Below are positions 15,608-24,396 of a stretch of 64,000 bases of DNA, piece by piece. This stretch comes from Allosphingosinicella deserti (GTDB lineage Bacteria > Pseudomonadota > Alphaproteobacteria > Sphingomonadales > Sphingomonadaceae): positions 620,001 through 684,000 of the forward strand of contig NZ_PXYI01000002.1 of NCBI RefSeq assembly GCF_003012735.1. The letters run 5' to 3'. The notes beneath the pieces are model-generated. The model ran no database searches. It saw only the letters and a list, made by a program, of their open reading frames with translations, and was not told the DNA's origin. Position numbers and translations under genes: made by a program. Positions within the stretch are counted from its first letter, which is position 1, and each line of letters starts with the position of its first letter.

Positions 15608-17245
15608 TCAGCCCCGGCGGTAATCCGGCACCGATCCACTCTGGCGCCAGTAGCGCCCGAGCGGCAGCTCCTGAACCAACCTCTCGAACCGCAGGTCTCG
15701 GCGCATCGCTTCGGTGGAGGGCAGAAACAGGATGTGCAGCCTTCGGTTCTTGCGTTGTGAAAAGACCCGGTGATCCCCAGCGAAACGCACATCGGCGACC
15801 TGGAAGCCGCGGCCGAAATAATAAGCGTGGGCGAGCTTGAACGCCTCATCCACTTGCCCGAGGGCGGCTGCGAACTGGATGGAATTCTCGCAATAGCCTG
15901 TTCCGGTCTTTGCGAGAGCATGATTGACCTGAATCGCTTCCACGATCTGTCCGGGGCTGCGGGATTGGAACGCCCGCGCCGTCACCTCCAGCATCGTGAA
16001 GTTGTCCGGTGTGACGCCGTTCGGCCGGCCCTCCTCATTCGCGTTCTGCGCCAGTGCCTCGGCGCTCCGACCCGTGTACATGAACAAGTAAAGGCGCGTG
16101 AACCACACCGCATAATGGCTGGAGAACAGCTCGAAAGCGGATTTCATCGCCTGCTCCGCCTCCTCCAGCCGTCCGGCAGCCCAGAGCATGACCACCTGGG
16201 CGTACAGCCGGTTCGGGGAAGGCCGCCCGTCGGACGATGCCAGCATGATCAGATCGGCGGCCTCTTTGCATCGGCCGACATTCAGCATCGTCCAGGCGAG
16301 GTTGAGGAGGAGCACCGGGCTGCCGGGATTGGCGGCAAGCCCCTTTCGAAGCACCTGCTCGGTCCGCAGCTCGGCGCCCATCCTGGGCAGGAGCATCGCT
16401 TCGGCGGCGACCGCTGAGCTGTTACCCGGATCGATCTGTCGGGCGCGTTCGATCGCACCCTCCGCGCGGACGCGCATCTGTGTTTCCATCGCCGGAGACC
16501 AATGCTGGGACGCGATGGCGTAATTGTGTGCCAGCGATCCCCAGGCCTCGGCGCTGCCGGGGGCGAGCTGCACCGCACGGCGCAGCATGCCGATCGCCTG
16601 GTTCGTTCCCTCGGCCGTGGCTTGCTGGCCGATCACTCTCGCCTGATCGATCAGCGCTTGAGCCTCCTGTGAGACAGGCTGTGTGACCGGATTGCCGCGC
16701 GTGCGCCACAGCGTATAGGCTCCGCCACCCGCGGCCAGCACCGTCAATCCGCCTGCCAGCATGTGCCGGCGCGTGAACCGGGCAGCCGAAGCGCCGGCCG
16801 TCGGCGATTCGTCGGAAGGCGCCGGCTGCGGCGCGAGGATGGCATCGGCCGACGGCGCTGGGCGTCCACCGGCGCCGACCAGGCGGTACCCGACTCGTGC
16901 GACCGTATCGATGTGGAATGCACCCTCTCCGATATCCGTTCCGAGACGCCGGAGCAGCAGGATGATGCGGTTGACCGCACTATCCCCCACCACTCGGCCT
17001 TCCCAACATTGGTCCACCAGATCGTCCCGGCTCACCACCGTGCCCTCTGCCCGCGCCAGCACCGCCAGGACCTGCATCATGCGGGGCTCGATCGTCTGAC
17101 GCTGGCCATCGTCCCGGCGTACTTCCCGGGTCGACGGATCAACGATGAGCCCGCCCAGTCTGAATGGCGCGACGTGGGCGAGATCGACGGCAGTGCTCGG
17201 ACCGGGTTTGCTCACGCTGCCACTCCACACCCAGCTGAGGTCCAT
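15608..17245 (-). CDS. Winged-helix regulator with membrane segment and TPR domain
   Basis: This protein of about 545 residues has three parts. Residues about 25-125 form an OmpR/CadC-type winged helix (FRLGGLIVDPSTREVRRDDG to DTVARVGYRL). A linker and one membrane helix follow (MLAGGLTVLAAGGGAYTLW, near 165). The rest is a TPR-like helical repeat region (LRRAVQLAPGSAEAWGSLAH, ERARQIDPGNSSAVAAEAML). This is the layout of CadC-like one-component membrane regulators, with a periplasmic TPR sensor. The start at 17245 is tentative; an upstream ATG at 17296 adds 17 residues. Its targets may be the secreted protein genes on the other side of the divergent promoter. The signal is unknown. Confidence 0.8.
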   Translation of the reverse strand: MDLSWVWSGSVSKPGPSTAVDLAHVAPFRLGGLIVDPSTREVRRDDGQRQTIEPRMMQVLAVLARAEGTVVSRDDLVDQCWEGRVVGDSAVNRIILLLRRLGTDIGEGAFHIDTVARVGYRLVGAGGRPAPSADAILAPQPAPSDESPTAGASAARFTRRHMLAGGLTVLAAGGGAYTLWRTRGNPVTQPVSQEAQALIDQARVIGQQATAEGTNQAIGMLRRAVQLAPGSAEAWGSLAHNYAIASQHWSPAMETQMRVRAEGAIERARQIDPGNSSAVAAEAMLLPRMGAELRTEQVLRKGLAANPGSPVLLLNLAWTMLNVGRCKEAADLIMLASSDGRPSPNRLYAQVVMLWAAGRLEEAEQAMKSAFELFSSHYAVWFTRLYLFMYTGRSAEALAQNANEEGRPNGVTPDNFTMLEVTARAFQSRSPGQIVEAIQVNHALAKTGTGYCENSIQFAAALGQVDEAFKLAHAYYFGRGFQVADVRFAGDHRVFSQRKNRRLHILFLPSTEAMRRDLRFERLVQELPLGRYWRQSGSVPDYRRG

Positions 17246-17675
17246 GCGAACCCGAACCGATGCTTGTCCCCGAACCGGCGGACGCTTTGGGGGCATCGGC
17301 CCTGTTCGGGGCTCGCAGCAGCGCTTCTATCGCAAACCCGGCTCGGATTCACGTCTCGAACGGCGTTCCTCATCAAACCATCAGAGATCCCCAACGAAAC
17401 CATCACGCCGCCTTTGTCCTCATCATGGCCCGATCATCGTAATTCATCGTGCCATTCAGGCAGCGCATCCGTCCCGGTGCGCAACGACATGGAAAGGCGC
17501 GGAACGGATGGAGCAAATTTTGTCGAATGTTCAGCTGAAGCAACATGCGCGGCAAGCTGAGCGGGCTCAATCACGACGTCGTGACGCTCGGGTCACAGAA
17601 CCAGTGGCAGGTCTCCGAACGTCTCGACGGTATCCAAGATTGATCCAGATTGTCTCACCTCGAAAGGAATTGCTC
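17246..17675. other. Divergent promoter region
   Basis: About 430 bases between two divergent genes, partly lower in GC (CATCATGGCCCGATCATCGT and neighbours). No gene, clear hairpin or operator was found. Confidence 0.4.
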
Positions 17676-18056
17676 ATGCGCGTTCTTTCTATCACGGCGG
17701 CGCTGATTGCCGCTTCGCTGCCATTTGCTGCGCCTGCCGCCGCGCAGGAGTCGCTGCCATGCAAGTTTCCGAAGCGGATCATGATCGTGCACGGCAACAA
17801 CGCGGTTGCGCGCATGGCGATCAGACAGGTCGCCAGCCAGATCACCGGGAAGGGCATGGAAGGCAACAATAGCGGCGTTCTGCGCGGCGAGTTGCGCGGG
17901 CGAGAAGTGGAATTCACCATTCGGTGGTCGAACGGGCATCGCGGCTTCTACACGGGACGGATCAGCGGATCCGGAACGCTCAGTGGCCAGAACACCGACG
18001 CCACGAACATGCGCTCGCAGACCACCTGGTTCTTACGCGAAGCCGTCCCCTGCTGA
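17676..18056 (+). CDS. Secreted hypothetical protein
   Basis: This 126-residue protein starts with a clear signal peptide (VLSITAALIAASLPFAAPAA, cut after AAAQ). The mature part has two cysteines (ESLPCKFPK and the C-terminal VPC) that could form a disulfide, and a Gly-rich middle (GKGMEGNNSGVLRGELRG). AAAGGAAT lies just upstream of the ATG. No family recognised; mature size suggests a small periplasmic domain. Two more genes follow on the same strand after a hairpin. Confidence 0.75.
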   Translation: MRVLSITAALIAASLPFAAPAAAQESLPCKFPKRIMIVHGNNAVARMAIRQVASQITGKGMEGNNSGVLRGELRGREVEFTIRWSNGHRGFYTGRISGSGTLSGQNTDATNMRSQTTWFLREAVPC

Positions 18057-18066
18057 CCGGGTAGCA

Positions 18067-18084
18067 GGCCGCCCGAGGGCGGCC
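18067..18084 (+). terminator. Hairpin after secreted protein gene
   Basis: GGCCGCCC-GA-GGGCGGCC is a perfect 8-bp stem 10 bases after the stop at 18056. A T-run is lacking, so it may only weaken read-through. Confidence 0.5.
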
Positions 18085-18108
18085 GGGCCTTATGACAGGA
18101 GCATTCCC

Positions 18109-18372
18109 ATGCGGATGTTGAAGCTCGTCGGCTGGATCGGCGTCGTCATCGCCCTGGGCGTCGCCAGCGTCCGCGGTCTCTGGTTCGCCTGGACCAGCCA
18201 CGCGATCCTGGTGCCTCGCGGAGGTGGCGGCAGTGCCGCGCTCGAACGGGAACCCGGCCTCTTCTGGTTCTGCGTCGCCATGTACACGCTGATCGCGCTC
18301 GCGGCGCCTTTTGCCACGCTGGCAGCGGTCGGCGACTTACGGGCACATCTTCGCTCGCGCAGAGCCGCATGA
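18109..18372 (+). CDS. Small two-helix membrane protein
   Basis: This 87-residue protein has a hydrophobic N-terminal helix (LVGWIGVVIALGVASVRGLW) and a second helix (FWFCVAMYTLIALAAPFATL), with a short loop between and a basic C-terminus. ACAGGA lies upstream of the ATG. The next gene's possible earliest start overlaps its stop, so the two are probably co-transcribed. Function unknown. Confidence 0.6.
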   Translation: MRMLKLVGWIGVVIALGVASVRGLWFAWTSHAILVPRGGGGSAALEREPGLFWFCVAMYTLIALAAPFATLAAVGDLRAHLRSRRAA

Positions 18373-18398
18373 ACGCACCTGACACGAGGATTTCACGT

Positions 18399-19340
18399 AT
18401 GAAACAAATTGCCCTCGCCGCCGCCTCAGCCCTTTTGTTCGGCAGTGCCGCGGATGCTCGGCCGCTCAAGCCGTTGATGACGCCAAATGATCTTCAGTCG
18501 CTTGGATTCGAACCGGCGGATGCCCGCATCGCCTATGGCCCCGACCCCGATCAGTTTGGCGAATTGCGAATACCGGCCGGTGCCGGTCCGCACCCCGTGG
18601 TGGTGCTGATTCACGGAGGTTGCTTCAGGGCTTCCTATGCCACGCTGCGTGACCTCGCGCCGATGGCGGACGTGCTGAAGGCGGAGGGCATTGCCACCTG
18701 GACCATTGAGTACCGACGCCTCGGGCAGGCCGGCGCGGGCTGGCCTGGTACCTATCGTGACATCGGCACCGCTATCGATCGGCTCCACGCTCTGGCGCCG
18801 CGCTTTCCCCTCGATCTCGCCCGCGTCGTGGTACTCGGCCACTCCGCCGGCGGAGGCCTTGCCATGTGGGCGGGCGCCCGCCCGCGGCTACCCAAGTCGA
18901 GCGATATCGCCGTCCGCGATCCCCTGAGGGTTGCCGGCGTGATCAACCTCGCCGGTCCATTCGACATGCGCGAGAACATCGCCAATTACCATGCCGAGTG
19001 CCGGGCGCCCGTGATCACCCAGATGCTGGGGGGCGCCGAAGCCGAGGTGCCGGCCAGGTATATCGAATCCTCGGCCGGCGCACTTCTGCCCCTTGGCATA
19101 CCTCAGCGCCTCATCTGGGGCGAACACGAGGATTTCATGCCTCGGGAGGCGGCGGCCGCCTATGTGGCCCGGGCGCGGGCAGCTGGCGACGACGCCGCAA
19201 TTCGGATTGTTCCGGGGGCTGGTCACTTCGAGATCGCGAGCCCGCATACAACGGCTTGGCCGATTGTTCTCGCCGAGATCCGAACCTTGCTCGCAGCCTC
19301 TTCCGATGCGACGGCCCGAGAGCATGAAAAGGGCAAATAG
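18399..19340 (+). CDS. Secreted alpha/beta hydrolase
   Basis: This 313-residue protein has a signal peptide (MKQIALAAASALLFGSAADA) and an alpha/beta hydrolase fold. HGGCF near residue 80 is the oxyanion motif of esterases of the BD-FAE / hormone-sensitive lipase type. VLGHSAGGGLAMWA holds the nucleophile Ser, and GAGHFE near the C-terminus gives the catalytic His. The acid is probably the Asp of EHEDFM. I chose the ATG at 18399 because GAGGA lies upstream and the signal peptide begins there; an earlier ATG at 18369 adds ten residues. Likely an esterase or arylformamidase-like enzyme in the periplasm; substrate unknown. Confidence 0.85.
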   Translation: MKQIALAAASALLFGSAADARPLKPLMTPNDLQSLGFEPADARIAYGPDPDQFGELRIPAGAGPHPVVVLIHGGCFRASYATLRDLAPMADVLKAEGIATWTIEYRRLGQAGAGWPGTYRDIGTAIDRLHALAPRFPLDLARVVVLGHSAGGGLAMWAGARPRLPKSSDIAVRDPLRVAGVINLAGPFDMRENIANYHAECRAPVITQMLGGAEAEVPARYIESSAGALLPLGIPQRLIWGEHEDFMPREAAAAYVARARAAGDDAAIRIVPGAGHFEIASPHTTAWPIVLAEIRTLLAASSDATAREHEKGK

Positions 19341-19417
19341 CGACGACGCGGCGCCTCTAACTAGCAGGTTCGGCCGTCCGCCGGCGCGGTCCTCTCTGCT
19401 CCAAGCAATTGCCGCTT

Positions 19418-19615
19418 CTACACATCTGCAAGACGAGCGGCGCGCCGACGCTCGGTGTCCTGGACGCGCCGTGCCATCTCGTTCCAGGTGGCTTCCGAAC
19501 GAAGCGCTCTTTCCTTCACGTTGACGAGCGTCGCCGCCTCGGCCTCCGCTCTGGCCTCGGCCGCGCGGGCACGGTAGAAAACGAGTTGCTCCGACATTCG
19601 GTATTCGGTCTCCAT
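19418..19615 (-). CDS. Small charged protein of a sphingomonad-type family
   Basis: This 65-residue protein (or 59 from the inner ATG at 19597) reads MSEQLVFYRARAAEARAEAE and continues with ATLVNVKERALRSEATWNEM. It is rich in Ala, Arg and Glu and is predicted to be one long helix or helical hairpin. Similar small proteins occur widely in sphingomonads near Crp-type regulators. Function unknown. It is divergent from the Crp/Fnr gene at 19929. Confidence 0.7.
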   Translation of the reverse strand: METEYRMSEQLVFYRARAAEARAEAEAATLVNVKERALRSEATWNEMARRVQDTERRRAARLADV

Positions 19616-19928
19616 GATCGTTCCGGTACCTCAACGCTCGTCGGCGGCAGCGGATCCGCTGCAAAGAGCGAGAATCGCAAAGGGCCGGTAGCCCCGCACG
19701 CGCACTCCGGGAAAGATGATCCGAGGGAGACTGGTGTCCGACCGGAGCGGGGAGCGGACGTTCGGCCGCGTTCTGTGCGGCCCGTGCCGGGTTGCGGCTG
19801 GAGAGCGACATCCATCCGGCGAGGCGAACCGGCGGAGGATGCACGGCCAAGGTTGTGGATGAAGGAGCGCGGGCTTCCATGTCGCCGGGAACGCCGATGC
19901 CGGTTCTGCATTTCGGATCCGAACAGCG
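19616..19928. other. Divergent promoter region
   Basis: About 310 bases between the small charged protein and the Crp/Fnr regulator. No gene or clear operator half-sites are seen. Confidence 0.4.
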
Positions 19929-20675
19929 ATGGACACTCACATCTCCATGATCAGCGATGTATCGCCTTTTCGCCAGCTCGTCGCGAAGCTGCGGCGACTG
20001 GCACCGATCGACGAAGCGGATGAGGCCGCGGTCCTTGCTTTGCCGCATCGAGTCGGTCGCGCCCGGGCACGCGATTATTTGATCCGCGAAGGATCGAAGC
20101 CGCATGAATGCTGCGCCCTCATCGACGGCTATGCGGCACGAAGCAAATTGGGGGTGAATGGCGGGCGCCAGATCGTCTCCTTCCACATACCGGGCGACAT
20201 ATTGGACATCCAGCACCTGTTCCTGGAACGCGCCGATCACAACGTTCAGGTGATCAGCGATGCAACCCTGGTCTGGGTGCCGATGGCGGCGATGCGTGCA
20301 TTGGCAACGCAACGGCCGACGATCGGGACCGCTTTCTGGCGGGATGCATTGATCGACGCGTCGATCTTCCGGGAATGGGTTTTGAACGTCGGTCGCCGGG
20401 ATGCGAAAACGCGCATCGCACACATGCTCTGCGAGTTCATCGTGCGAAGGGCCGCGGCGGGTCTGGGAACAGCCGAGCAGACGCAATTGCCGTTCAGTCA
20501 GGAGGAAATCGGCGACGCGACCGGCCTGACGTCCGTTCACGTCAATCGGATGCTGCGAGAGCTGGCCGAAGCGGGTCTGATCGTCAGGAAGGGCCGGTCT
20601 CTCGAAATCGTCGATTGGGACGGTTTCCGCCGTGCCGCCGGCTTCGATGCCGCTTACCTCCATTTGGCCGCCTGA
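19929..20675 (+). CDS. Crp/Fnr-family transcriptional regulator
   Basis: This 248-residue protein has an N-terminal cyclic nucleotide-binding-like beta barrel (REGSKPHECCALIDGYAARS, VSFHIPGDILDIQHLF) and a C-terminal helix-turn-helix (LPFSQEEIGDATGLTSVHVN). Cysteines are not arranged as in Fnr, so it is not an iron-sulfur oxygen sensor of that type. The barrel is the short variant common in alphaproteobacterial single-copy regulators. A DUF6894 protein gene follows 20 bases later and is probably co-transcribed. Target and ligand are unknown. Confidence 0.88.
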   Translation: MDTHISMISDVSPFRQLVAKLRRLAPIDEADEAAVLALPHRVGRARARDYLIREGSKPHECCALIDGYAARSKLGVNGGRQIVSFHIPGDILDIQHLFLERADHNVQVISDATLVWVPMAAMRALATQRPTIGTAFWRDALIDASIFREWVLNVGRRDAKTRIAHMLCEFIVRRAAAGLGTAEQTQLPFSQEEIGDATGLTSVHVNRMLRELAEAGLIVRKGRSLEIVDWDGFRRAAGFDAAYLHLAA

Positions 20676-20695
20676 TCAGGGAAGGGAGACACGGC

Positions 20696-20947
20696 GTGAC
20701 GAACATGAACCGCTATTTCCTTCACCTCCACGAATGCGGCACCGTGGTCGAGGATGCCGAGGGACTGGAATGCGCTTCGCTGGCCGAAGCGAGACAGCTT
20801 GCCGTGGCCAGTGCCCGGGACGTGATGATCGGGGAGCTTCGCGAAGGCAGATTGTGCCTGGACTGCCATATCGTCATCACCGACGGTTCGGCGACGGAAC
20901 TGGCACGCGTGCCTTTCCGTGATGCTGTCGTGGTGCGGGGCCGGTAA
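20696..20947 (+). CDS. DUF6894-like small protein
   Basis: This 83-residue protein starts at GTG with GAAGGGAG upstream. It has the pattern RYFLHLHECGTVVEDAEG, then SLAEARQLAVASARDVM and CHIVITDGSATELARVPF, which is that of the DUF6894 family often found beside regulators in Alphaproteobacteria. Probably soluble and cytoplasmic. Function unknown. Confidence 0.78.
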   Translation: MTNMNRYFLHLHECGTVVEDAEGLECASLAEARQLAVASARDVMIGELREGRLCLDCHIVITDGSATELARVPFRDAVVVRGR

Positions 20948-21319
20948 GCGATCGCGCCGGAGCGGCCGCCGAAATCCGAACCACAGCCCTTCAACGGCCT
21001 CCGCGCGTGGCTGTCTCCGCCCGTGCAATGAGGGGAGACTCTGGTGCACTTCGGAATGGTGATGCGTCAGTCGCAATCCCACGCCCTCGCCGGATGGCCG
21101 ATAGCGCGGTGTCGCAACTGGACGTCCTTCCGCTTCGTCGGCGCGGATTACGGCGGATCGCTGGCCCGGCGCGCACCGCTCGCGTTGTCGTGCGCAGGAT
21201 CCCCGGGCCCGGCACCTGTATCAGCATGGTCGCCACCCCCAGCAAGGACGACGTGGCGTTCGACGGCAGGCTCTCGGCCAGAGGCGACTTATCCATCGCG
21301 CGCTGCTCCAAGCCGTTCG
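20948..21319. other. Intergenic stretch without a gene
   Basis: About 370 bases between convergent genes (DUF6894 protein and MerC protein). Frames here are open by composition but lack coding-like GC bias at the third position. No terminator-like hairpin stands out. Confidence 0.4.
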
Positions 21320-21763
21320 TTATGCGGAGCGGCGGCACGCCCGGAGCTGCGCATAACGCTTGCGGAGACGCCAGTTCACGAGATGCCCGATGGCGAGCAG
21401 GACACTCCCGACCACCGAAACGCCTGTTTCCAGGGCCACCTGCAAGCCGCCCAGCGCACCGATCCCGATCAGAAGCAGACCGGCTGACGCAACGAAGGCA
21501 GGCAGGATAACGCCGTGCCGGCGATAACCGCCGGAAAGCGCGAAGGCGCTCGCTGGAACGGCAAGCGCGAACGCGAGGACATGAAATTCCTCCGGAACCC
21601 GGACAAGGCGCGACAGCGACGGCGCGGCTGCCAAGAGGAGCGGCAATACCAAGCAATGGACGAGACAAACCCCTGAGGCGCCAATCGTGAAGGCGTCCAG
21701 AGACGGGGTCAGCCGCGCTCTCATGCGTCGCGAGAGGAGGGCGAGCGTGGATATGGTTTTCAT
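21320..21763 (-). CDS. MerC-domain inner-membrane protein
   Basis: This 147-residue protein has four membrane helices. The first contains the MerC metal site GASGVCLVHCLVLPLLLAA, with Cys-x3-Cys and an adjacent His; further helices are VLAFALAVPASAFAL, VASAGLLLIGIGALG and a last near SVLLAIGHLV. MerC proteins carry mercuric ions in mer operons, but no other mer gene is here. A Zur-like operator lies six bases before its ATG and a ZnuD-like receptor gene is divergent, so I infer a role in zinc import across the inner membrane. The start at 21763 fits the domain. Confidence 0.85.
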   Translation of the reverse strand: MKTISTLALLSRRMRARLTPSLDAFTIGASGVCLVHCLVLPLLLAAAPSLSRLVRVPEEFHVLAFALAVPASAFALSGGYRRHGVILPAFVASAGLLLIGIGALGGLQVALETGVSVVGSVLLAIGHLVNWRLRKRYAQLRACRRSA

Positions 21764-21769
21764 AATGAG

Positions 21770-21786
21770 ACGATATAGCATATCAT
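21770..21786. promoter_or_regulatory. Probable Zur operator of the MerC gene
   Basis: ACGAT-ATAGCAT-ATCAT is a 17-bp imperfect inverted repeat (one mismatch between arms) placed just before the MerC ATG. It matches the operator at 21902-21918 in 13 of 17 positions. Confidence 0.65.
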
Positions 21787-21901
21787 TTAACGGCGGATGC
21801 AAGCCTTGCGTGGCTGCGGAGCCAGGAACAAGGCTCACCTCTCGTGATCCCAGAGCGATCCGACTTGAAGCTCCGGCCATCACGCTCGGCGTATTGACTT
21901 A

Positions 21902-21918
21902 ATGATATAACACATCAT
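21902..21918. promoter_or_regulatory. Probable Zur operator of the ZnuD-like gene
   Basis: ATGAT-ATAACAC-ATCAT is a 17-bp inverted repeat with perfect 5-bp arms, in an AT-rich promoter, 26 bases before the GTG start at 21945. A second copy serves the divergent MerC gene and the 11-bp core recurs at 15286. Confidence 0.68.
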
Positions 21919-21944
21919 AAAGGCCCGGCCGAAGGGAGCATCTT

Positions 21945-24188
21945 GTGAGTGGAAATCGAAGCTCAGCCGCGCTGCTCGCGACGGCGGCAGCAATGTTTGG
22001 CGTGCCGAATGCGGCCTGGGGCCAGGCCGCCGCCGTTGAACGGGAGGAGGGCTCCGGCGGCATCGTCATCACCGGACAGTCGCTCGAGACCGAAGAGCCG
22101 GCCTTGCCGGTGCAGGTGCTGGCCGGGGACGCCCTCGCCCATCGCCGACAGGGCGGGCTTGGGGAAACGCTTGCCGGACTGCCGGGCGTGCATCTCGACA
22201 ATTTCGGCGGCGGTGCCTCCCGTCCCGTGATCCGCGGTCAAACCTTGCCTCGCATCGAAGTGCTGACGGATGGCGCGAACCTGTTCGACGTGTCTTCGGT
22301 TTCGCCAGACCACGCGATCACCACGGATCCGCTGCTGCTCGATTCGGTCGAGATCCAGCGCGGGCCCGCCGCCATTCGCTATGGCGGGAATGCGGCCAGC
22401 GGCGCGATCAACCTGATCGATAGCAAGATCCCCAAGGCGGCGCCGCCCGGCGGGCTGACCGGCGCGACCGAAGTGCGCTACGGCACCGGTGACCAGGAAA
22501 AGACGGTGGTCGGTCGCGCAACCGGGGGGATCGGCCAATTCGCGATCCATGCCGAAGCGGCCCGTCGCAGCGCGGAGGATTATGAAATCCCCGACGCTTA
22601 TGGTTCGGACAGGCTGCGCGACTCGTTCGCCGAGAGCACCAGCTATGCGGCCGGTGCATCCTGGATCACCTCCAAGGGCTATCTCGGCGCTGCCTATTCG
22701 CGGATGGAAAGCGAATATGGGCTCCCCGGCCACAGCCACGTCAACGGCGTGTGTCACACGCACGGCCTCGACCTGCATTGCCAGGCGCATGGCGGGTTCG
22801 AGGATCCGTTCGGCTCTCCCGACAGCCACACGGCTTTCATCAAATTGCGCAGCGAGCGTGTCGATCTGCGTGCGGAGTATGACGATCCGCTTCCCGGCCT
22901 CTCCCATGCGCGCCTGCGCATGTCCTACACCGACTATGCGCATGACGAGATAGACGGCGACCTGCTGTTCACCCGCTACACCAACACGGTCTGGGACGGT
23001 CGCCTCGAACTCACCCACAAGCCCTTGCTCGGCTTTACCGGGACGCTGGGCGTGCAATATAGCGACGGCAGGTTCGGCGGCATCAATGTCGACGACCTTC
23101 ACAAGCCGTTCCCGGACGGTGCCTATGGCCTGGACGGCTATCCGGATTATCTCACCAGGAATGTCGGCATATTCCTTACCGAACGCCGCTCCTTCGGACC
23201 CGTCGATGTCGAGGCCGCCGTTCGGAAGGACTGGCGCAAGATCCATGCAACGGTGCCCCCGTTCCGGAGCACCCTCGGAGCCGAAGTGCAGGATCTTTTC
23301 GTCGAATGGTACGGGCCCGATTGGCGACGGATCCTCGAGGAGGAGGAAGTCGCCGCCTTTCGCGCAAGGAACCCGGCGGTGAAGCACGATCCCTTTTCGG
23401 CGTCGCTCGGCGCCACATGGAATATCGGGCAGGGTTATGGCCTTGCCATTTCCCTTGCCCATAGCGAGCGCGCGCCCAGCGTGCGCGAACTCTATGCTCG
23501 CGGCAACAATCTGGCAACCAACAGCTACGAACTCGGACTCGCGGTCGGCAACCCGGTTCTGGAGGAAGAAGGCATCGCTGCCGAAGATGTTCTGGAGACC
23601 GCGAAATCGGTCAACCTGACGTTCCGCAAGAAGGGTGGTCCGCTCGAATTCGAGGTTGGTCTGTTCTATCAGGATATCGGCGATTATGTGTTCGCGCGTC
23701 TGATCGAGACCGAGACGGCAACAGGCGTTCCGCACAACTTCGTGATCTATACGGCCGCCGATGCGCGCTTCGCGGGAATAGACGGGCAGGTGAGCTACGC
23801 CTTCACCCCGTCTTCGCGAATCACGATGTTCGGCGACTATGTCGACGCCGAGCTCAAGCGCGAGAACGACAATCCGCCCCGCATCCCGCCCGGACGTCTC
23901 GGCGCCCGCTACGATCTCGTGGCGGGCCCGATCTCCGGAGATGTCGAATATTATCGCACCTTCGCCCAGGACAAGGTCGCTGCATACGAGACGCGCACGC
24001 CGGGCTACGACATGCTTAACGCGACGCTCAGCTACCGCTTCGACCTCGGCCAGGCCAAGGCTGTCGAGCTCTACCTGCGCGGCAGCAACCTCCTCGACGA
24101 GCTGGCCTTCGCCCACACCTCGTTCGTGAAGAACCAGTCACCGCTTCGTGGCCGGAGCGTCGCGATCGGCATGCGGCATTCCTTCTGA
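21945..24188 (+). CDS. znuD: TonB-dependent zinc receptor, ZnuD-like (second copy)
   Basis: This 747-residue outer-membrane receptor starts at GTG with GAAGGGA upstream. It has a signal peptide, a TonB box-like GIVITGQSL near residue 39, a plug with SRPVIRGQTLPRIEVLTDGA and SPDHAITTDPLLLDSVEIQR, and a barrel ending in RHSF. After SEYGLP near residue 258 the loop reads GHSHVNGVCHTHGLDLHCQA, rich in His with two Cys; the same place and wording mark ZnuD of Neisseria. It shares the loop position with the receptor at 12615 but the sequence of the loop differs. It is divergent from the MerC gene with two matching operators. Confidence 0.9.
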   Translation: MSGNRSSAALLATAAAMFGVPNAAWGQAAAVEREEGSGGIVITGQSLETEEPALPVQVLAGDALAHRRQGGLGETLAGLPGVHLDNFGGGASRPVIRGQTLPRIEVLTDGANLFDVSSVSPDHAITTDPLLLDSVEIQRGPAAIRYGGNAASGAINLIDSKIPKAAPPGGLTGATEVRYGTGDQEKTVVGRATGGIGQFAIHAEAARRSAEDYEIPDAYGSDRLRDSFAESTSYAAGASWITSKGYLGAAYSRMESEYGLPGHSHVNGVCHTHGLDLHCQAHGGFEDPFGSPDSHTAFIKLRSERVDLRAEYDDPLPGLSHARLRMSYTDYAHDEIDGDLLFTRYTNTVWDGRLELTHKPLLGFTGTLGVQYSDGRFGGINVDDLHKPFPDGAYGLDGYPDYLTRNVGIFLTERRSFGPVDVEAAVRKDWRKIHATVPPFRSTLGAEVQDLFVEWYGPDWRRILEEEEVAAFRARNPAVKHDPFSASLGATWNIGQGYGLAISLAHSERAPSVRELYARGNNLATNSYELGLAVGNPVLEEEGIAAEDVLETAKSVNLTFRKKGGPLEFEVGLFYQDIGDYVFARLIETETATGVPHNFVIYTAADARFAGIDGQVSYAFTPSSRITMFGDYVDAELKRENDNPPRIPPGRLGARYDLVAGPISGDVEYYRTFAQDKVAAYETRTPGYDMLNATLSYRFDLGQAKAVELYLRGSNLLDELAFAHTSFVKNQSPLRGRSVAIGMRHSF

Positions 24189-24396
24189 TCGGGCTCGATG
24201 ATATTCGGAAGCGAACTCAGCACTACGGCACGGCGCGTTGGCGGAGCGTCGGCGGCGTACCGCTCATCCTGGATGGAGGGAATATCCGGCGCTACCAGGC
24301 CTAGAGAACGCTCCAGTCCTCGCTTGAGCGCGCGCGGTATGGCTGGAGTTACACCTCCAGATCGGCATCGTCCTATTCCTGGCTCGTGACCGGCCC

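Noticed and set aside
21320-21763. Part of a mercury resistance operon
   Set aside because: No MerR, MerA, MerP or MerT gene nearby; the divergent ZnuD-like gene and the shared operator point to zinc.
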